From the NCBI RefSeq assembly GCF_001425045.1, contig NZ_LMDJ01000033.1, forward strand, positions 2,463 to 66,462: 64,000 nt of DNA. The letters are read 5' to 3'. The notes under the pieces are model-generated. The model had not been told where the DNA came from and ran no database searches. It saw only the letters and a program-made list of their open reading frames with translations. Origin of the DNA: Massilia sp. Root351. Its GTDB lineage: Bacteria; Pseudomonadota; Gammaproteobacteria; Burkholderiales; Burkholderiaceae_D. Position 1 is the stretch's first letter, and each line of letters starts with the position of its first letter. This document shows positions 33,836 through 42,084 of the stretch, one piece after another. A program made the translations under genes and the position numbers.

Positions 33836-36532
33836 ATGTCCTATCAAGTCCTCGCCCGCAAATACCGTCCCCGGAACTTTGAAACGCTCGTCGGCCAAGA
33901 GCACGTCGTGCGCGCGCTCACGCACGCGCTGCACAGCGGCCGCCTGCACCACGCTTATCTATTTACCGGCACGCGGGGCGTCGGCAAGACCACGCTGTCG
34001 CGCATCCTGGCCAAATCGCTCAATTGCGTTGGTCCGGACGGCAACGGCGGCATCACCGCCACGCCGTGCGGCGTGTGCGAAGCCTGTACCGCGATCGATG
34101 GCGGCCGCTTCGTGGACTATATAGAGATGGACGCGGCGTCCAACCGCGGCGTCGACGAAATGGCGCAGTTGCTGGAGCAGGCGGTGTACGCGCCGTCGAA
34201 TGCGCGCTTCAAGGTCTATATGATCGACGAGGTGCACATGCTGACCAACCACGCCTTCAACTCGATGCTGAAGACGCTGGAGGAACCGCCGGAGCACGTG
34301 AAATTCATCCTGGCGACCACCGATCCGCAGAAGATACCCGTGACCGTGCTGTCGCGCTGCCTGCAGTTCAACCTGAAGCAGATGCCGCCGGGCCACATCA
34401 TCAGCCACCTGGACAATATTTTGGGCCAGGAAGGCATTGCCTTCGAACAGCCGGCACTGCGTTTGCTGGCGCAGGGCGCGCACGGTTCCATGCGCGATGC
34501 GCTGTCGCTGACCGACCAGGCCATCGCTTACGCCGCCGGCGAAGTGACGCTGGACGCGGTGCAGGGCATGCTGGGCGCGCTGGACCAGTCTTACCTGATC
34601 CGCCTGCTGGACGCGCTCGCTGCGCAGGACGGGGCGGACCTGCTGGCCGTGGCCGATGAGATGGCCACGCGCAGCCTTTCGTACAACGGCGCTTTGCAGG
34701 ATCTGGGCACCTTGTTGCACCGTATCGCGCTGGCGCAGACCGTGCCGTCGGCGGTGCCGTCGGACTTGCCCGAGTACGCGGACATCGTGCGCCTGGCGGC
34801 CGCGTTCGACGCGGAAGAAGTGCAACTGTATTACCAGATCGCCGTGCACGGCCGCAATGAACTGGGCCTGGCGCCGGATGAGTATGCGGGGTTCTCGATG
34901 ACCCTGCTGCGCATGCTGGCCTTTCGCCCCGGCGTCGGTGGCGCCGAAGGGGTACCGTCAGCTTCGCCCGCGGTAGCGCGCGGTCCGGGCGCAGCCCGCG
35001 CCGCAGCCGCTGCGGCGGGGTTGCCTGTGGGCGGCGCGCCGGCGCGCGCCGCTTCGGTGTCGGCGGCCAGCCATTTGTCCGTACCGCCGCCATCGGTGGT
35101 GGCCGGGGCCGCCGCCATGGCGCGTGCCGACGCTGCCGCTCCGGCGCAGCGTCCTGCGGCACCGGCAGCAGTTCCTGCGCCAGGAATGCCGGCGCAACCG
35201 CATGCTGCGGCGCCAGCGCAGGCGACACCGGCCGTTGGCCAAGCGCCGGCAGCAGCATCGACATCGGCACCAGCACCGGCACCAGCACCGGCGCCAGCCG
35301 TTGCTCACGCACCAGCACCGGCGCCAGCCGTTGCACACGCACCCGCACCGGCGCCAGCAGCGGCTTTCGCGCCGCCGCCCGCTACCCAGTCACCGGCGTC
35401 CAGCACGCCACTCAGCCCGGCACGTGCCGCTATCCAGGCTGCGCTGGAGGCGGCGCGCGCCGCGTCCGGCCAGAAGCCGGTAAGCAGCCGTCCCAGCCTG
35501 ACGCCGCCTGCGGCCGGGCCCGCTGTGCCGGAACCGGCGCCAGCCAGGACTGCTCCCGCACAAAGCGCCGCCCCGGCAACGCCGGCGCGCCCGCCAGCGC
35601 CTTGGGAGGATGCGCCTGCCGCACCAGCGCCAGCGGCGCAAACTGCCGCACCTCAGAATGCGGCCCCGCAGAAGACGGCGCCATGGGACGACGCCCCCGC
35701 CATGCCCGCCAGCCGCGCGCCAGCGTCCCCGCCGTGGGATGACGGCCGCCCGGCTATGGGAGGCGCAGCGGCGGATACGCCCGCGCAGCAGGCAGCACCG
35801 CAGCCGCCCATGCCGCAAAATACGCCGCAGCCGCAGCCGCAGCCGCAGCCGCGCCAGCCGCCGCCCCAGGCTGCGGCTGAAGACGACTTGCCGCCCTGGG
35901 TTACCGAGTTTTCCGACGACAGTGCCATGCCCGCAGCCGGCCAAGCCGACACGGCGCCGCAGGCGTACGGCCAGCAGCATCATGGCCAGCAAGGCCACGG
36001 CCAGCAGGCGCACGGCCAGCCCGACAACGGCCAGCAAGCCCAGCAGCAGCCGACTTTCGCGCCGCGTCCGGCCCCGGCCCCGGCCAAGGCGCCGCATGCC
36101 TACGTCATTACGCCGATTCCCGAGCTGGATTGGGACGGCAACTGGCCCGCGCTGTCGGCCCGCCTGCCGCTGCGCGGCGTGGCCCAGCAGCTCGCCACGC
36201 AGGCCGAACTGATCGCCTGCGTGCCGGACGGCACCCACAGCGCGGTATTTCATGTGCGCGTGCCGATTGAAACTTGGCGTACTCCGCCCAATGTAGAGAA
36301 ACTGGCAACCGCGCTGACGGAACGCTTCGGCCGCCCGATACGCGTGGAAACGGAACTCGGTCCGACCTGGTACACCGCCAGCGCCGAGGCGCAGGCCCAC
36401 CGCGAAGCGGTGCAGCGCGCCGCCGAGGAAACCGTGGCCAACGACCCGTTTATCCAGAGCATGATCCGCGAGTTCGGCGCCTTCGTGGTGCCGGGGTCCA
36501 TCGTGCCGCCGCCGGCCCCGCCGGCGCATTAA
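33836..36532 (+). CDS. dnaX: DNA polymerase III tau/gamma subunit, with an unusually long linker
   Basis: Clamp-loader ATPase. The start is the ATG at 33836 (MSYQVLARKYRP); the earlier frame is not supported. Walker A FTGTRGVGKTTL, zinc-binding Cys set (NCVGPDGNG...PCGVCEAC), Walker B YMIDEVHML and sensor TTDPQKIP are intact within residues 1-370. About residues 385-770 are low-complexity Ala/Pro/Gln-rich sequence with internal repeats. A conserved tau C-terminal domain that contacts DnaE/DnaB follows (about 775-898). The 898 aa compare with 643 in E. coli. I saw no A-rich slippery site, so a frameshift-made gamma form is not evident. Followed by ybaB and recR. Confidence 0.95.
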   Translation: MSYQVLARKYRPRNFETLVGQEHVVRALTHALHSGRLHHAYLFTGTRGVGKTTLSRILAKSLNCVGPDGNGGITATPCGVCEACTAIDGGRFVDYIEMDAASNRGVDEMAQLLEQAVYAPSNARFKVYMIDEVHMLTNHAFNSMLKTLEEPPEHVKFILATTDPQKIPVTVLSRCLQFNLKQMPPGHIISHLDNILGQEGIAFEQPALRLLAQGAHGSMRDALSLTDQAIAYAAGEVTLDAVQGMLGALDQSYLIRLLDALAAQDGADLLAVADEMATRSLSYNGALQDLGTLLHRIALAQTVPSAVPSDLPEYADIVRLAAAFDAEEVQLYYQIAVHGRNELGLAPDEYAGFSMTLLRMLAFRPGVGGAEGVPSASPAVARGPGAARAAAAAAGLPVGGAPARAASVSAASHLSVPPPSVVAGAAAMARADAAAPAQRPAAPAAVPAPGMPAQPHAAAPAQATPAVGQAPAAASTSAPAPAPAPAPAVAHAPAPAPAVAHAPAPAPAAAFAPPPATQSPASSTPLSPARAAIQAALEAARAASGQKPVSSRPSLTPPAAGPAVPEPAPARTAPAQSAAPATPARPPAPWEDAPAAPAPAAQTAAPQNAAPQKTAPWDDAPAMPASRAPASPPWDDGRPAMGGAAADTPAQQAAPQPPMPQNTPQPQPQPQPRQPPPQAAAEDDLPPWVTEFSDDSAMPAAGQADTAPQAYGQQHHGQQGHGQQAHGQPDNGQQAQQQPTFAPRPAPAPAKAPHAYVITPIPELDWDGNWPALSARLPLRGVAQQLATQAELIACVPDGTHSAVFHVRVPIETWRTPPNVEKLATALTERFGRPIRVETELGPTWYTASAEAQAHREAVQRAAEETVANDPFIQSMIREFGAFVVPGSIVPPPAPPAH
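35281..35358 (+). repeat. 30-bp tandem repeat within dnaX linker
   Basis: About 2.6 copies of a 30-bp unit (35281-35310, 35311-35340, 35341-35358 partial) encode Ala-Pro-rich decapeptides ending VAHAP. Copies one and two differ at one base. Further short repeats follow: CAGCCG hexamers near 35828-35852 and GGCCAGCAG-type units at 35980-36030 (Gln/His/Gly-rich). The 30-bp period keeps frame, so copy number can change without breaking the gene. Confidence 0.85.
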
Positions 36533-36568
36533 TTTATACTGACTGAATCTGACACGGAGAACATCACC

Positions 36569-36895
36569 ATGATGAAAAACCAACTGGCTGGCCTCATGAA
36601 GCAGGCACAAGCAATGCAGGACAACATGAAAAAAGCCCAGGATGCACTGGGTTCGATCGAAGTCGAAGGCCAGTCCGGCGCCGGCCTGGTGAAGGTTGTG
36701 ATGACCTGCAAGAACGACGTCAAGCGCGTCTCGATCGACCCGTCGCTGCTGGCCGACGACAAGGACATGCTGGAAGACCTGGTGGCCGCCGCCTTCAACG
36801 ACGCCGTGCGCAAGGCCGAAGCGACGTCCGCCGAGAAAATGGCGGGCCTGACCTCCGGCATGAACCTGCCGGCCGGCTTCAAGATGCCTTTTTAA
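36569..36895 (+). CDS. ybaB: YbaB/EbfC nucleoid-associated protein
   Basis: Small dimeric DNA-binding protein. Motifs KNQLAGLMKQAQAMQDNMKKAQ, VEGQSGAGLVKVVMTCKNDVKRV and EDLVAAAFNDAVRKAE are typical; 108 aa. GGAG RBS; the start may be the second of two ATGs. It lies 36 bp after dnaX and, with recR, forms the conserved dnaX-ybaB-recR repair cluster. Confidence 0.95.
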   Translation: MMKNQLAGLMKQAQAMQDNMKKAQDALGSIEVEGQSGAGLVKVVMTCKNDVKRVSIDPSLLADDKDMLEDLVAAAFNDAVRKAEATSAEKMAGLTSGMNLPAGFKMPF

Positions 36896-36912
36896 GCCGG
36901 GTCCGCAAAGCC

Positions 36913-37203
36913 ATGTTCATTATCTCGCTCACGTATTTGAAACCGGCCGAGGAGATCGACGCGCTCCTGGCCGCGCACCGCGAGTACCTGCGCGAGCAGT
37001 ATGACAACGGCATGTTCCTGATGTCGGGCCGCATGGTGCCGCGCACCGGCGGCATCATCATCGCCACGGCGGACAGCCGCGCCGACATTGAAGCGGTGAT
37101 CGAGCTCGATCCCTTCAACGAAGCGGGCGCCGCCAGTTACACCATCACCGAATTCGTGCCAACCATGACGGCCGATATCCTGAGCGCCTTCAAACAGGGC
37201 TGA
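36913..37203 (+). CDS. YciI-family protein
   Basis: 96-aa ferredoxin-like fold protein; the family includes dienelactone/dehalogenase-like and stress-related members with a His-Asp pair. Visible features are AAHREYLREQYDNGMFLMSG and the C-terminal DPFNEAGAASYTITEF. It sits 17 bp after ybaB and 15 bp before recR, interrupting the usual ybaB-recR adjacency. Function is unassigned; the co-transcription with recR is inferred from spacing. Confidence 0.85.
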   Translation: MFIISLTYLKPAEEIDALLAAHREYLREQYDNGMFLMSGRMVPRTGGIIIATADSRADIEAVIELDPFNEAGAASYTITEFVPTMTADILSAFKQG

Positions 37204-37218
37204 CAAGCAAAGTTCGCC

Positions 37219-37809
37219 ATGTCCAAGTCGCTGGAATTTTTGACGGAGGCCTTGCGCCGCCTGCCGGGCGTAGGTCCGAAATCGGCGCAGCGCATGGCCT
37301 TCCACTTGCTGCAGCACGACCGCGACGGTGCGGCCATGCTGTCGCGCGCGCTGTATCAGGCGGTGGAGGCGGTGCACCACTGCGCGCTGTGCAACACCTT
37401 TACCGAGGATGACATCTGCGGCACCTGCCGCGACGAGGACCGCGACAGGCAGATGCTGTGCGTGGTCGAAACCCCGGCCGACCAGATGATGATAGAGCAG
37501 ACCCTGACCTACAAGGGCCTGTACTTCGTGCTGATGGGACGGCTGTCGCCGCTGGACGGCATCGGACCCAAGGATATACATCTGGAAAAGCTGGTCGAGC
37601 GCGCCAATGACGGCGTGGTCGGCGAGGTGGTGCTGGCCACCAATTTCACCAACGAAGGCGAAGCCACCGCGCACTACATCAGCGAACTGCTGAAGGCGCG
37701 CGGACTGAAGGTGAGCCGGCTGGCGCGCGGCGTGCCGGTCGGCGGCGAGCTCGAATATGTGGACGCGGGCACCATCGCGCGGGCCATGCTCGACAGGCGC
37801 GCTACCTAG
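37219..37809 (+). CDS. recR: Recombination mediator RecR
   Basis: Works with RecO and RecF to load RecA at gaps. N-terminal helix-hairpin-helix (LRRLPGVGPKSAQRMAFHLL), Cys4 zinc finger (CALCNTFTEDDICGTC), Toprim domain (LCVVETPADQMMIEQT...) and the ring-forming C-terminus are present; 196 aa. The stop overlaps the GTG start of the CoA transferase. Confidence 0.97.
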   Translation: MSKSLEFLTEALRRLPGVGPKSAQRMAFHLLQHDRDGAAMLSRALYQAVEAVHHCALCNTFTEDDICGTCRDEDRDRQMLCVVETPADQMMIEQTLTYKGLYFVLMGRLSPLDGIGPKDIHLEKLVERANDGVVGEVVLATNFTNEGEATAHYISELLKARGLKVSRLARGVPVGGELEYVDAGTIARAMLDRRAT

Positions 37810-39026
37810 TGGAAAACAAACCGACGCACGGCCCTTTACAAGGCATCAAAGTTCTTGAACTCGGCACGCTGATCGCCGGCCCGTTCTGCGCCCGCATGCT
37901 GGCCGAATTCGGCGCCGAGGTGATCAAGGTGGAGGCGCCCGGCGACGGCGATCCGATCCGCAAATGGCGGGTGCTGAAGGACGGCACCTCGCTGTGGTGG
38001 TCGGTGCAGTCGCGCAACAAGAAAAGCATCACCCTCAACATGAAGGATGCGCGCGGCCGCGCCATCGCGCGGCAGCTGGCGCTGGAAGCGGACATCGTCA
38101 TCGAGAACTACCGCCCCGGCGTGCTGGAAAAGTGGGAACTGGGCTACGAGCAGCTGAAGGCGCTCAAGCCGTCCCTCATCATGGTGCGCCTGTCCGGTTT
38201 CGGTCAGACCGGGCCGATGAAGGACCTGCCCGGCTTTGGCGCCATCGGCGAGTCGATGGGCGGGCTGCGCTACGTGTCCGGCCACGCCGACCGGCCGCCG
38301 GTGCGGGTCGGCGTGTCCATCGGCGACTCGGTCGCTGCGCTGCACGGCGTGATCGGCGCCATGATGGCGCTGCGCCACCGCGACGCCACCGGCGGCCGCG
38401 AGGCGGGCCAGGGCCAGATGGTGGACGTGGCGCTGTACGAGTCCGTGTTCAACCTGATGGAATCGCTGGTGCCGGAATTCGACCACGCGGGCGTGGTGCG
38501 CGAGCGCACCGGCGGCGCGCTGCCCGGCATCGTGCCTTCCAACACCTACACCACCAAGGACGGCGAGAACATCGTCATCGCCGGCAACGGCGACGCCATC
38601 TTCAAGCGCCTGATGCTGGCCATGGGCCGCATCGACATGGCGGGCGATCCCCAGCTGGAGCGCAACGACGGCCGCGTGCAGCGCACGGCGGAGATCGACG
38701 GCGCCATCCAGGCCTGGTGCGACACGCTGAGCATCGACGAGGCGCTGGCCGTGCTGAAGGCGGCCGACGTGCCGGCCGGGAAGATCTACTCGGTGCGCGA
38801 CATGATGAGCGATCCGCAGTTCCTGGCGCGCGGCATGTTCGAGCAGCACCATTTCGCCGACGGTACGCCGGTCAAGCTGCCGGCGATTTCGCCCAAGCTG
38901 TCGGAAACGCCGGGCCATACCAACTGGCTGGGCCCGGCGCTGGGCCAGCACAACGAGGAAGTGCTGCGCGCGCTGGGCTACAGCGACGCGGCCATCGCCG
39001 CGCTGCGCGGCGATGGCGTGCTCTAG
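37809..39026 (+). CDS. CaiB/BaiF-family (class III) CoA transferase
   Basis: Moves CoA between organic acids through an aspartyl-CoA thioester. N-terminal LGTLIAGPFCARMLAEFGAEV, central YESVFNLMES and candidate nucleophile Asp in GVSIGDSVAALHG. 405 aa; GTG start at 37809 overlapping recR by one base, so it is translated after recR. Substrate unknown: the family covers carnitine, succinate/malate, formate/oxalate and others, and there is no partner dehydrogenase or lyase beside it. Confidence 0.88.
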   Translation: MENKPTHGPLQGIKVLELGTLIAGPFCARMLAEFGAEVIKVEAPGDGDPIRKWRVLKDGTSLWWSVQSRNKKSITLNMKDARGRAIARQLALEADIVIENYRPGVLEKWELGYEQLKALKPSLIMVRLSGFGQTGPMKDLPGFGAIGESMGGLRYVSGHADRPPVRVGVSIGDSVAALHGVIGAMMALRHRDATGGREAGQGQMVDVALYESVFNLMESLVPEFDHAGVVRERTGGALPGIVPSNTYTTKDGENIVIAGNGDAIFKRLMLAMGRIDMAGDPQLERNDGRVQRTAEIDGAIQAWCDTLSIDEALAVLKAADVPAGKIYSVRDMMSDPQFLARGMFEQHHFADGTPVKLPAISPKLSETPGHTNWLGPALGQHNEEVLRALGYSDAAIAALRGDGVL

Positions 39027-39068
39027 TCGCCGGCGTGCCGCTTTCCGGCCGCGGGCTGTTCCGGCAGC

Positions 39069-39836
39069 CTACAGCCCATACCTGTACGGCACCACGGCGT
39101 AGTCCAGCACGGCCGGCCCGGCGCGATTGGCCGCGTGGTCCCACGCTTCCAGCGTGCTGAGCGTGGCTTCCGAGCGGGTGTGCGGGCTCATCAGCTGAAA
39201 GCCGCTCAGCGAGCGCCCGGGGCCGATGCGCCCGGCCAAGCCCTGTTCCTGCGGCAGCACCGACCAGCGCACGAAGCTCACCGCATCGGTCTCCATGGTC
39301 CAGCCCAGCGGAATGCCGGTCACGGTGATGGGCGCGGCCAGGCTGAGCGCGAAGCCGACAATGTCCAGCCCGCTGCCGGCGACTTCCTCATTGATCAGCT
39401 CGTAATTCCAGAAGTCCGTGCACACCGCGCTGGCTACGCGCGCCCGCAGCTGGGGCGGCTGGTACGGCGTGCTGGCGCCGGCCGGCGCCGGCACCTGCAC
39501 ATAGCGGGTGAGCGCCAGCGGAAAGCTGATATCGTCAACGATGTAGCTGCCGCGCACCGTCAGCAGGTATTGCGCGCCTGGCAGCATGCCCAGGCCCGAA
39601 AACACCGCCGTCATGCGCGCCACGCCGCTGCGCTCGATGTCGCCCAGCACCACCGGATAGCCGTGCGGCGGACCCAGCCGGCGTGCGCAGCCCAATGTGA
39701 TGTCGTGACACATCAAATGACGGATGGCTGAGCCGCCGGCGTTGATGATTTCAGGGGTAACGATCAGCTTGTCGCTGACGCTTTCGATAACAGGCAGCCC
39801 CAGCACTACCTGCATTGCGCTTGGCCAAATTGCCAT
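39069..39836 (-). CDS. Protein of unknown function with a strong ribosome-binding site
   Basis: I do not recognise this 255-aa protein. There is no signal peptide or membrane span; it appears soluble, beta-rich and low in lysine. The ATG at 39836 has a textbook AGGAGGTGATC Shine-Dalgarno, which strongly supports this start over one further upstream. An 8-bp perfect hairpin sits just before that sequence. Candidate features: conserved-looking AIRHLMCHDITLGCARR near residues 47-63 and YAVVPYRYG at the end. It is convergent with the CoA transferase and stands upstream of nothing on its strand within 40 bp, so is probably monocistronic. Confidence 0.7.
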   Translation of the reverse strand: MAIWPSAMQVVLGLPVIESVSDKLIVTPEIINAGGSAIRHLMCHDITLGCARRLGPPHGYPVVLGDIERSGVARMTAVFSGLGMLPGAQYLLTVRGSYIVDDISFPLALTRYVQVPAPAGASTPYQPPQLRARVASAVCTDFWNYELINEEVAGSGLDIVGFALSLAAPITVTGIPLGWTMETDAVSFVRWSVLPQEQGLAGRIGPGRSLSGFQLMSPHTRSEATLSTLEAWDHAANRAGPAVLDYAVVPYRYGL

Positions 39837-39850
39837 GATCACCTCCTGAG

Positions 39851-39870
39851 TATGCTGCTGTGGCAGCATA
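39851..39870. promoter_or_regulatory. 8-bp perfect hairpin just upstream of a strong RBS
   Basis: TATGCTGC-TGTG-GCAGCATA lies 14 bp before the ATG at 39836 on the minus strand, immediately upstream of the Shine-Dalgarno. It could be an operator or an RNA hairpin in the leader. Confidence 0.5.
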
Positions 39871-39962
39871 TTCGGTGCCAGCCAGGCGCCACTCTTGCAA
39901 AATCAGGCACTTGCACCGGCCCTGGCTTTTAAGCCGGCCGCAGTGTCAAGGAAAGCGACGTA

Positions 39963-42083
39963 CTAGCGGGCCGCAGGCGTTGCCGGCGCGCGCTGGACCT
40001 TGAGCATTTGCGTGATGGATTCCTGCGGGGAGGGACGCCCGAGATAAAAACCCTGCGCCATGTCGCAGCCGTACTGTTCCAGCAGCGCAAGCTGTTCGTC
40101 GGTCTCCACGCCTTCCGCCACCACGATCATCCTCAGGCCATGCGCCATGGCGATGATGGCGCGCGTGATGGCGGCGTTTTCCGGGTCCTGCGGCAGGCCG
40201 ACGATGAAGCTCTTGTCGATCTTCAGCGCGCGCACGTCGAAGCGTTTCAGATAGCTCATCGATGAGTAGCCGGTGCCGAAGTCGTCGATCGACAGCAGCA
40301 CGCCGATGCCGCGCAGCTGCTCCAGCATCGCCATGGTGGCGCGGGCGTCGTCCATCAAGGTGCCCTCGGTCAGCTCCAGCTCCAGCAGGCGCGGTTCCAG
40401 GCCGCTGTCGCCCAGCGCGGAGAGTACGATCTGGGTCAGGTTCTCGTCCTTGAACTGGCGCGCCGACAGGTTCACCGCCATGCGGATGGCGCGCCGGCAG
40501 GTCTGCTGCCAGGCCTTGGCCTGGGTGCAGGCGGTGCGCAGCACCCATTCGCCGATCGGTACGATCAGTCCGGTTTCCTCGGCCAGCGGGATGAAGTCGT
40601 TGGGCGGTATCACGCCGTGCTCGGGGTGGCGCCAGCGCACCAGCGCCTCGACGCCGACGATCTGCGAGCTGGGCACGTCGATCTGCGGCTGGTACAGCAG
40701 GTACAGCTCGTTGTTCTGCAGCGCCTTGCGCAAGCCCACTTCCAGCTTGACGTGGCTCATGATCTGCATGGTCAGCGAGGAACTGTAAAGTTTGGCGTTA
40801 TTCTTGCCGCAGTTCTTGGCGTGGTACATCGCCGTGTCGGCATATTTGAGCAGCGATTCGCTGTCCTGGCCGTCTTCCGGGTAGAGCGAGATGCCGATGC
40901 TGGCGGTGACGAAGATCTCGTTGCCGTCCAGCTGGAACGGGCGCCGCATGGCGTCCTTCACGCGCTGCGCCACGGCCAGCGCGTCTTCCACCCGGTCCAG
41001 GTCGGGGATCAGTATCGTGAACTCGTCGCCGCCCAGCCGCGCCAGGTGATTGCCGCTCGCCATGTGGCTGACCACGTCGCTCGGGCGGATGGTGTCGCGC
41101 AGCCGCTCGGACACGGTTTGCAGCAGCAGGTCGCCCACGTTGTGGCCCAGCGTGTCGTTGATGCGCTTGAAGGAATCGAGGTCCATGAACAGCACGGCGA
41201 ATTTCTTGCCGGCCTGGCGCGAGTGCGCCAGTTCGCGTTCCAGCAACTCCAGGAAGGCTTGCCGGTTCGGGATGCCGGTCAGGCTGTCGCAATAGGCCAG
41301 GCGGCGGATCTGTTCTTCGGCGCGCTTGCGTTCGCTGATGTCGCGCACCAGGCCCAGCACGTCGCCGGCGCCGGTGCTCACCAGGCGCGCCTCGAAATGG
41401 CGCAGTTGCAGGCCCAGCTGCAATTCGTAGTCGAAGGAGCGGATCTGCTGCGAGGCCAGCACGGCCTGGGCCTGCTCCAGCAAGTGGCCGGCGATATGCT
41501 GCGGCAGCACCTGGCTGACGTGGCGGCCCACGCACTGCTCCAGCGGGAAGGCGTTGCCGGCCTCGTGGCCCTGTTCGTAGTCGAGGTAGTAGCCGTCCCG
41601 GTTCAGGCGGAAGAAGGTGTCCGGGATGGCGGCCAGCACGGCGCGGTTCTGGGCGTCGGCCACGCGCAGGCGGGCGATGGCGTCGCTGGCGCGCAGCACG
41701 TACAGCACGCGGTGGCCGAGGATGGGCCAGTTGATGGGCTTGGAGACGAAGTCGGTGGCGCCCACTTCGTATGCCTGGGTCACGGCTTCCAGGTCGTCGC
41801 CGCCGGTGACCATGATGATGGGCACGGTGGCGGCCGATTCGATGGCGTGCAGCGCGCGGATTGCGCGGCACACCGCGAAGCCGTCCATGTCGGGCATGTC
41901 CACGTCCAGCAGCACCAGGTCGGGCGGCTGGCGCTGGAAGCTGGCGATGGCAGCCGGCCCGTCGGCGGCTTCCACGGCGTCCAGGCCCACCTGGGTCAGC
42001 ATTTCCAGCATCAGCAGGCGCATCACTGGATCGTCGTCGGCCACCAGCACGGTGCCGCGTTTGGGGGAGGGATGGGCTGCCAT
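39963..42083 (-). CDS. REC-PAS-GGDEF-EAL response regulator (c-di-GMP turnover)
   Basis: 706-aa soluble protein. Receiver domain with phospho-acceptor Asp60 (LVLLDVDMP); PAS-like domain (about 140-260); GGDEF domain (about 270-430) with intact RLGGDEFTIL; EAL domain (about 450-695) with EALVRWRHP, the NLSARQF and DDFGTGYSS metal-site motifs and EGVETDEQ. Both catalytic halves look competent, so it could make or break c-di-GMP, probably switched by phosphorylation. It follows the hybrid kinase by 1 bp and is its likely output. Confidence 0.93.
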   Translation of the reverse strand: MAAHPSPKRGTVLVADDDPVMRLLMLEMLTQVGLDAVEAADGPAAIASFQRQPPDLVLLDVDMPDMDGFAVCRAIRALHAIESAATVPIIMVTGGDDLEAVTQAYEVGATDFVSKPINWPILGHRVLYVLRASDAIARLRVADAQNRAVLAAIPDTFFRLNRDGYYLDYEQGHEAGNAFPLEQCVGRHVSQVLPQHIAGHLLEQAQAVLASQQIRSFDYELQLGLQLRHFEARLVSTGAGDVLGLVRDISERKRAEEQIRRLAYCDSLTGIPNRQAFLELLERELAHSRQAGKKFAVLFMDLDSFKRINDTLGHNVGDLLLQTVSERLRDTIRPSDVVSHMASGNHLARLGGDEFTILIPDLDRVEDALAVAQRVKDAMRRPFQLDGNEIFVTASIGISLYPEDGQDSESLLKYADTAMYHAKNCGKNNAKLYSSSLTMQIMSHVKLEVGLRKALQNNELYLLYQPQIDVPSSQIVGVEALVRWRHPEHGVIPPNDFIPLAEETGLIVPIGEWVLRTACTQAKAWQQTCRRAIRMAVNLSARQFKDENLTQIVLSALGDSGLEPRLLELELTEGTLMDDARATMAMLEQLRGIGVLLSIDDFGTGYSSMSYLKRFDVRALKIDKSFIVGLPQDPENAAITRAIIAMAHGLRMIVVAEGVETDEQLALLEQYGCDMAQGFYLGRPSPQESITQMLKVQRAPATPAAR

Positions 42084-42084
42084 G

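Noticed and set aside
35100..35370. CRISPR-like array
   Set aside because: The 30-bp units are in-frame coding repeats without spacers inside dnaX, and no cas genes are present.
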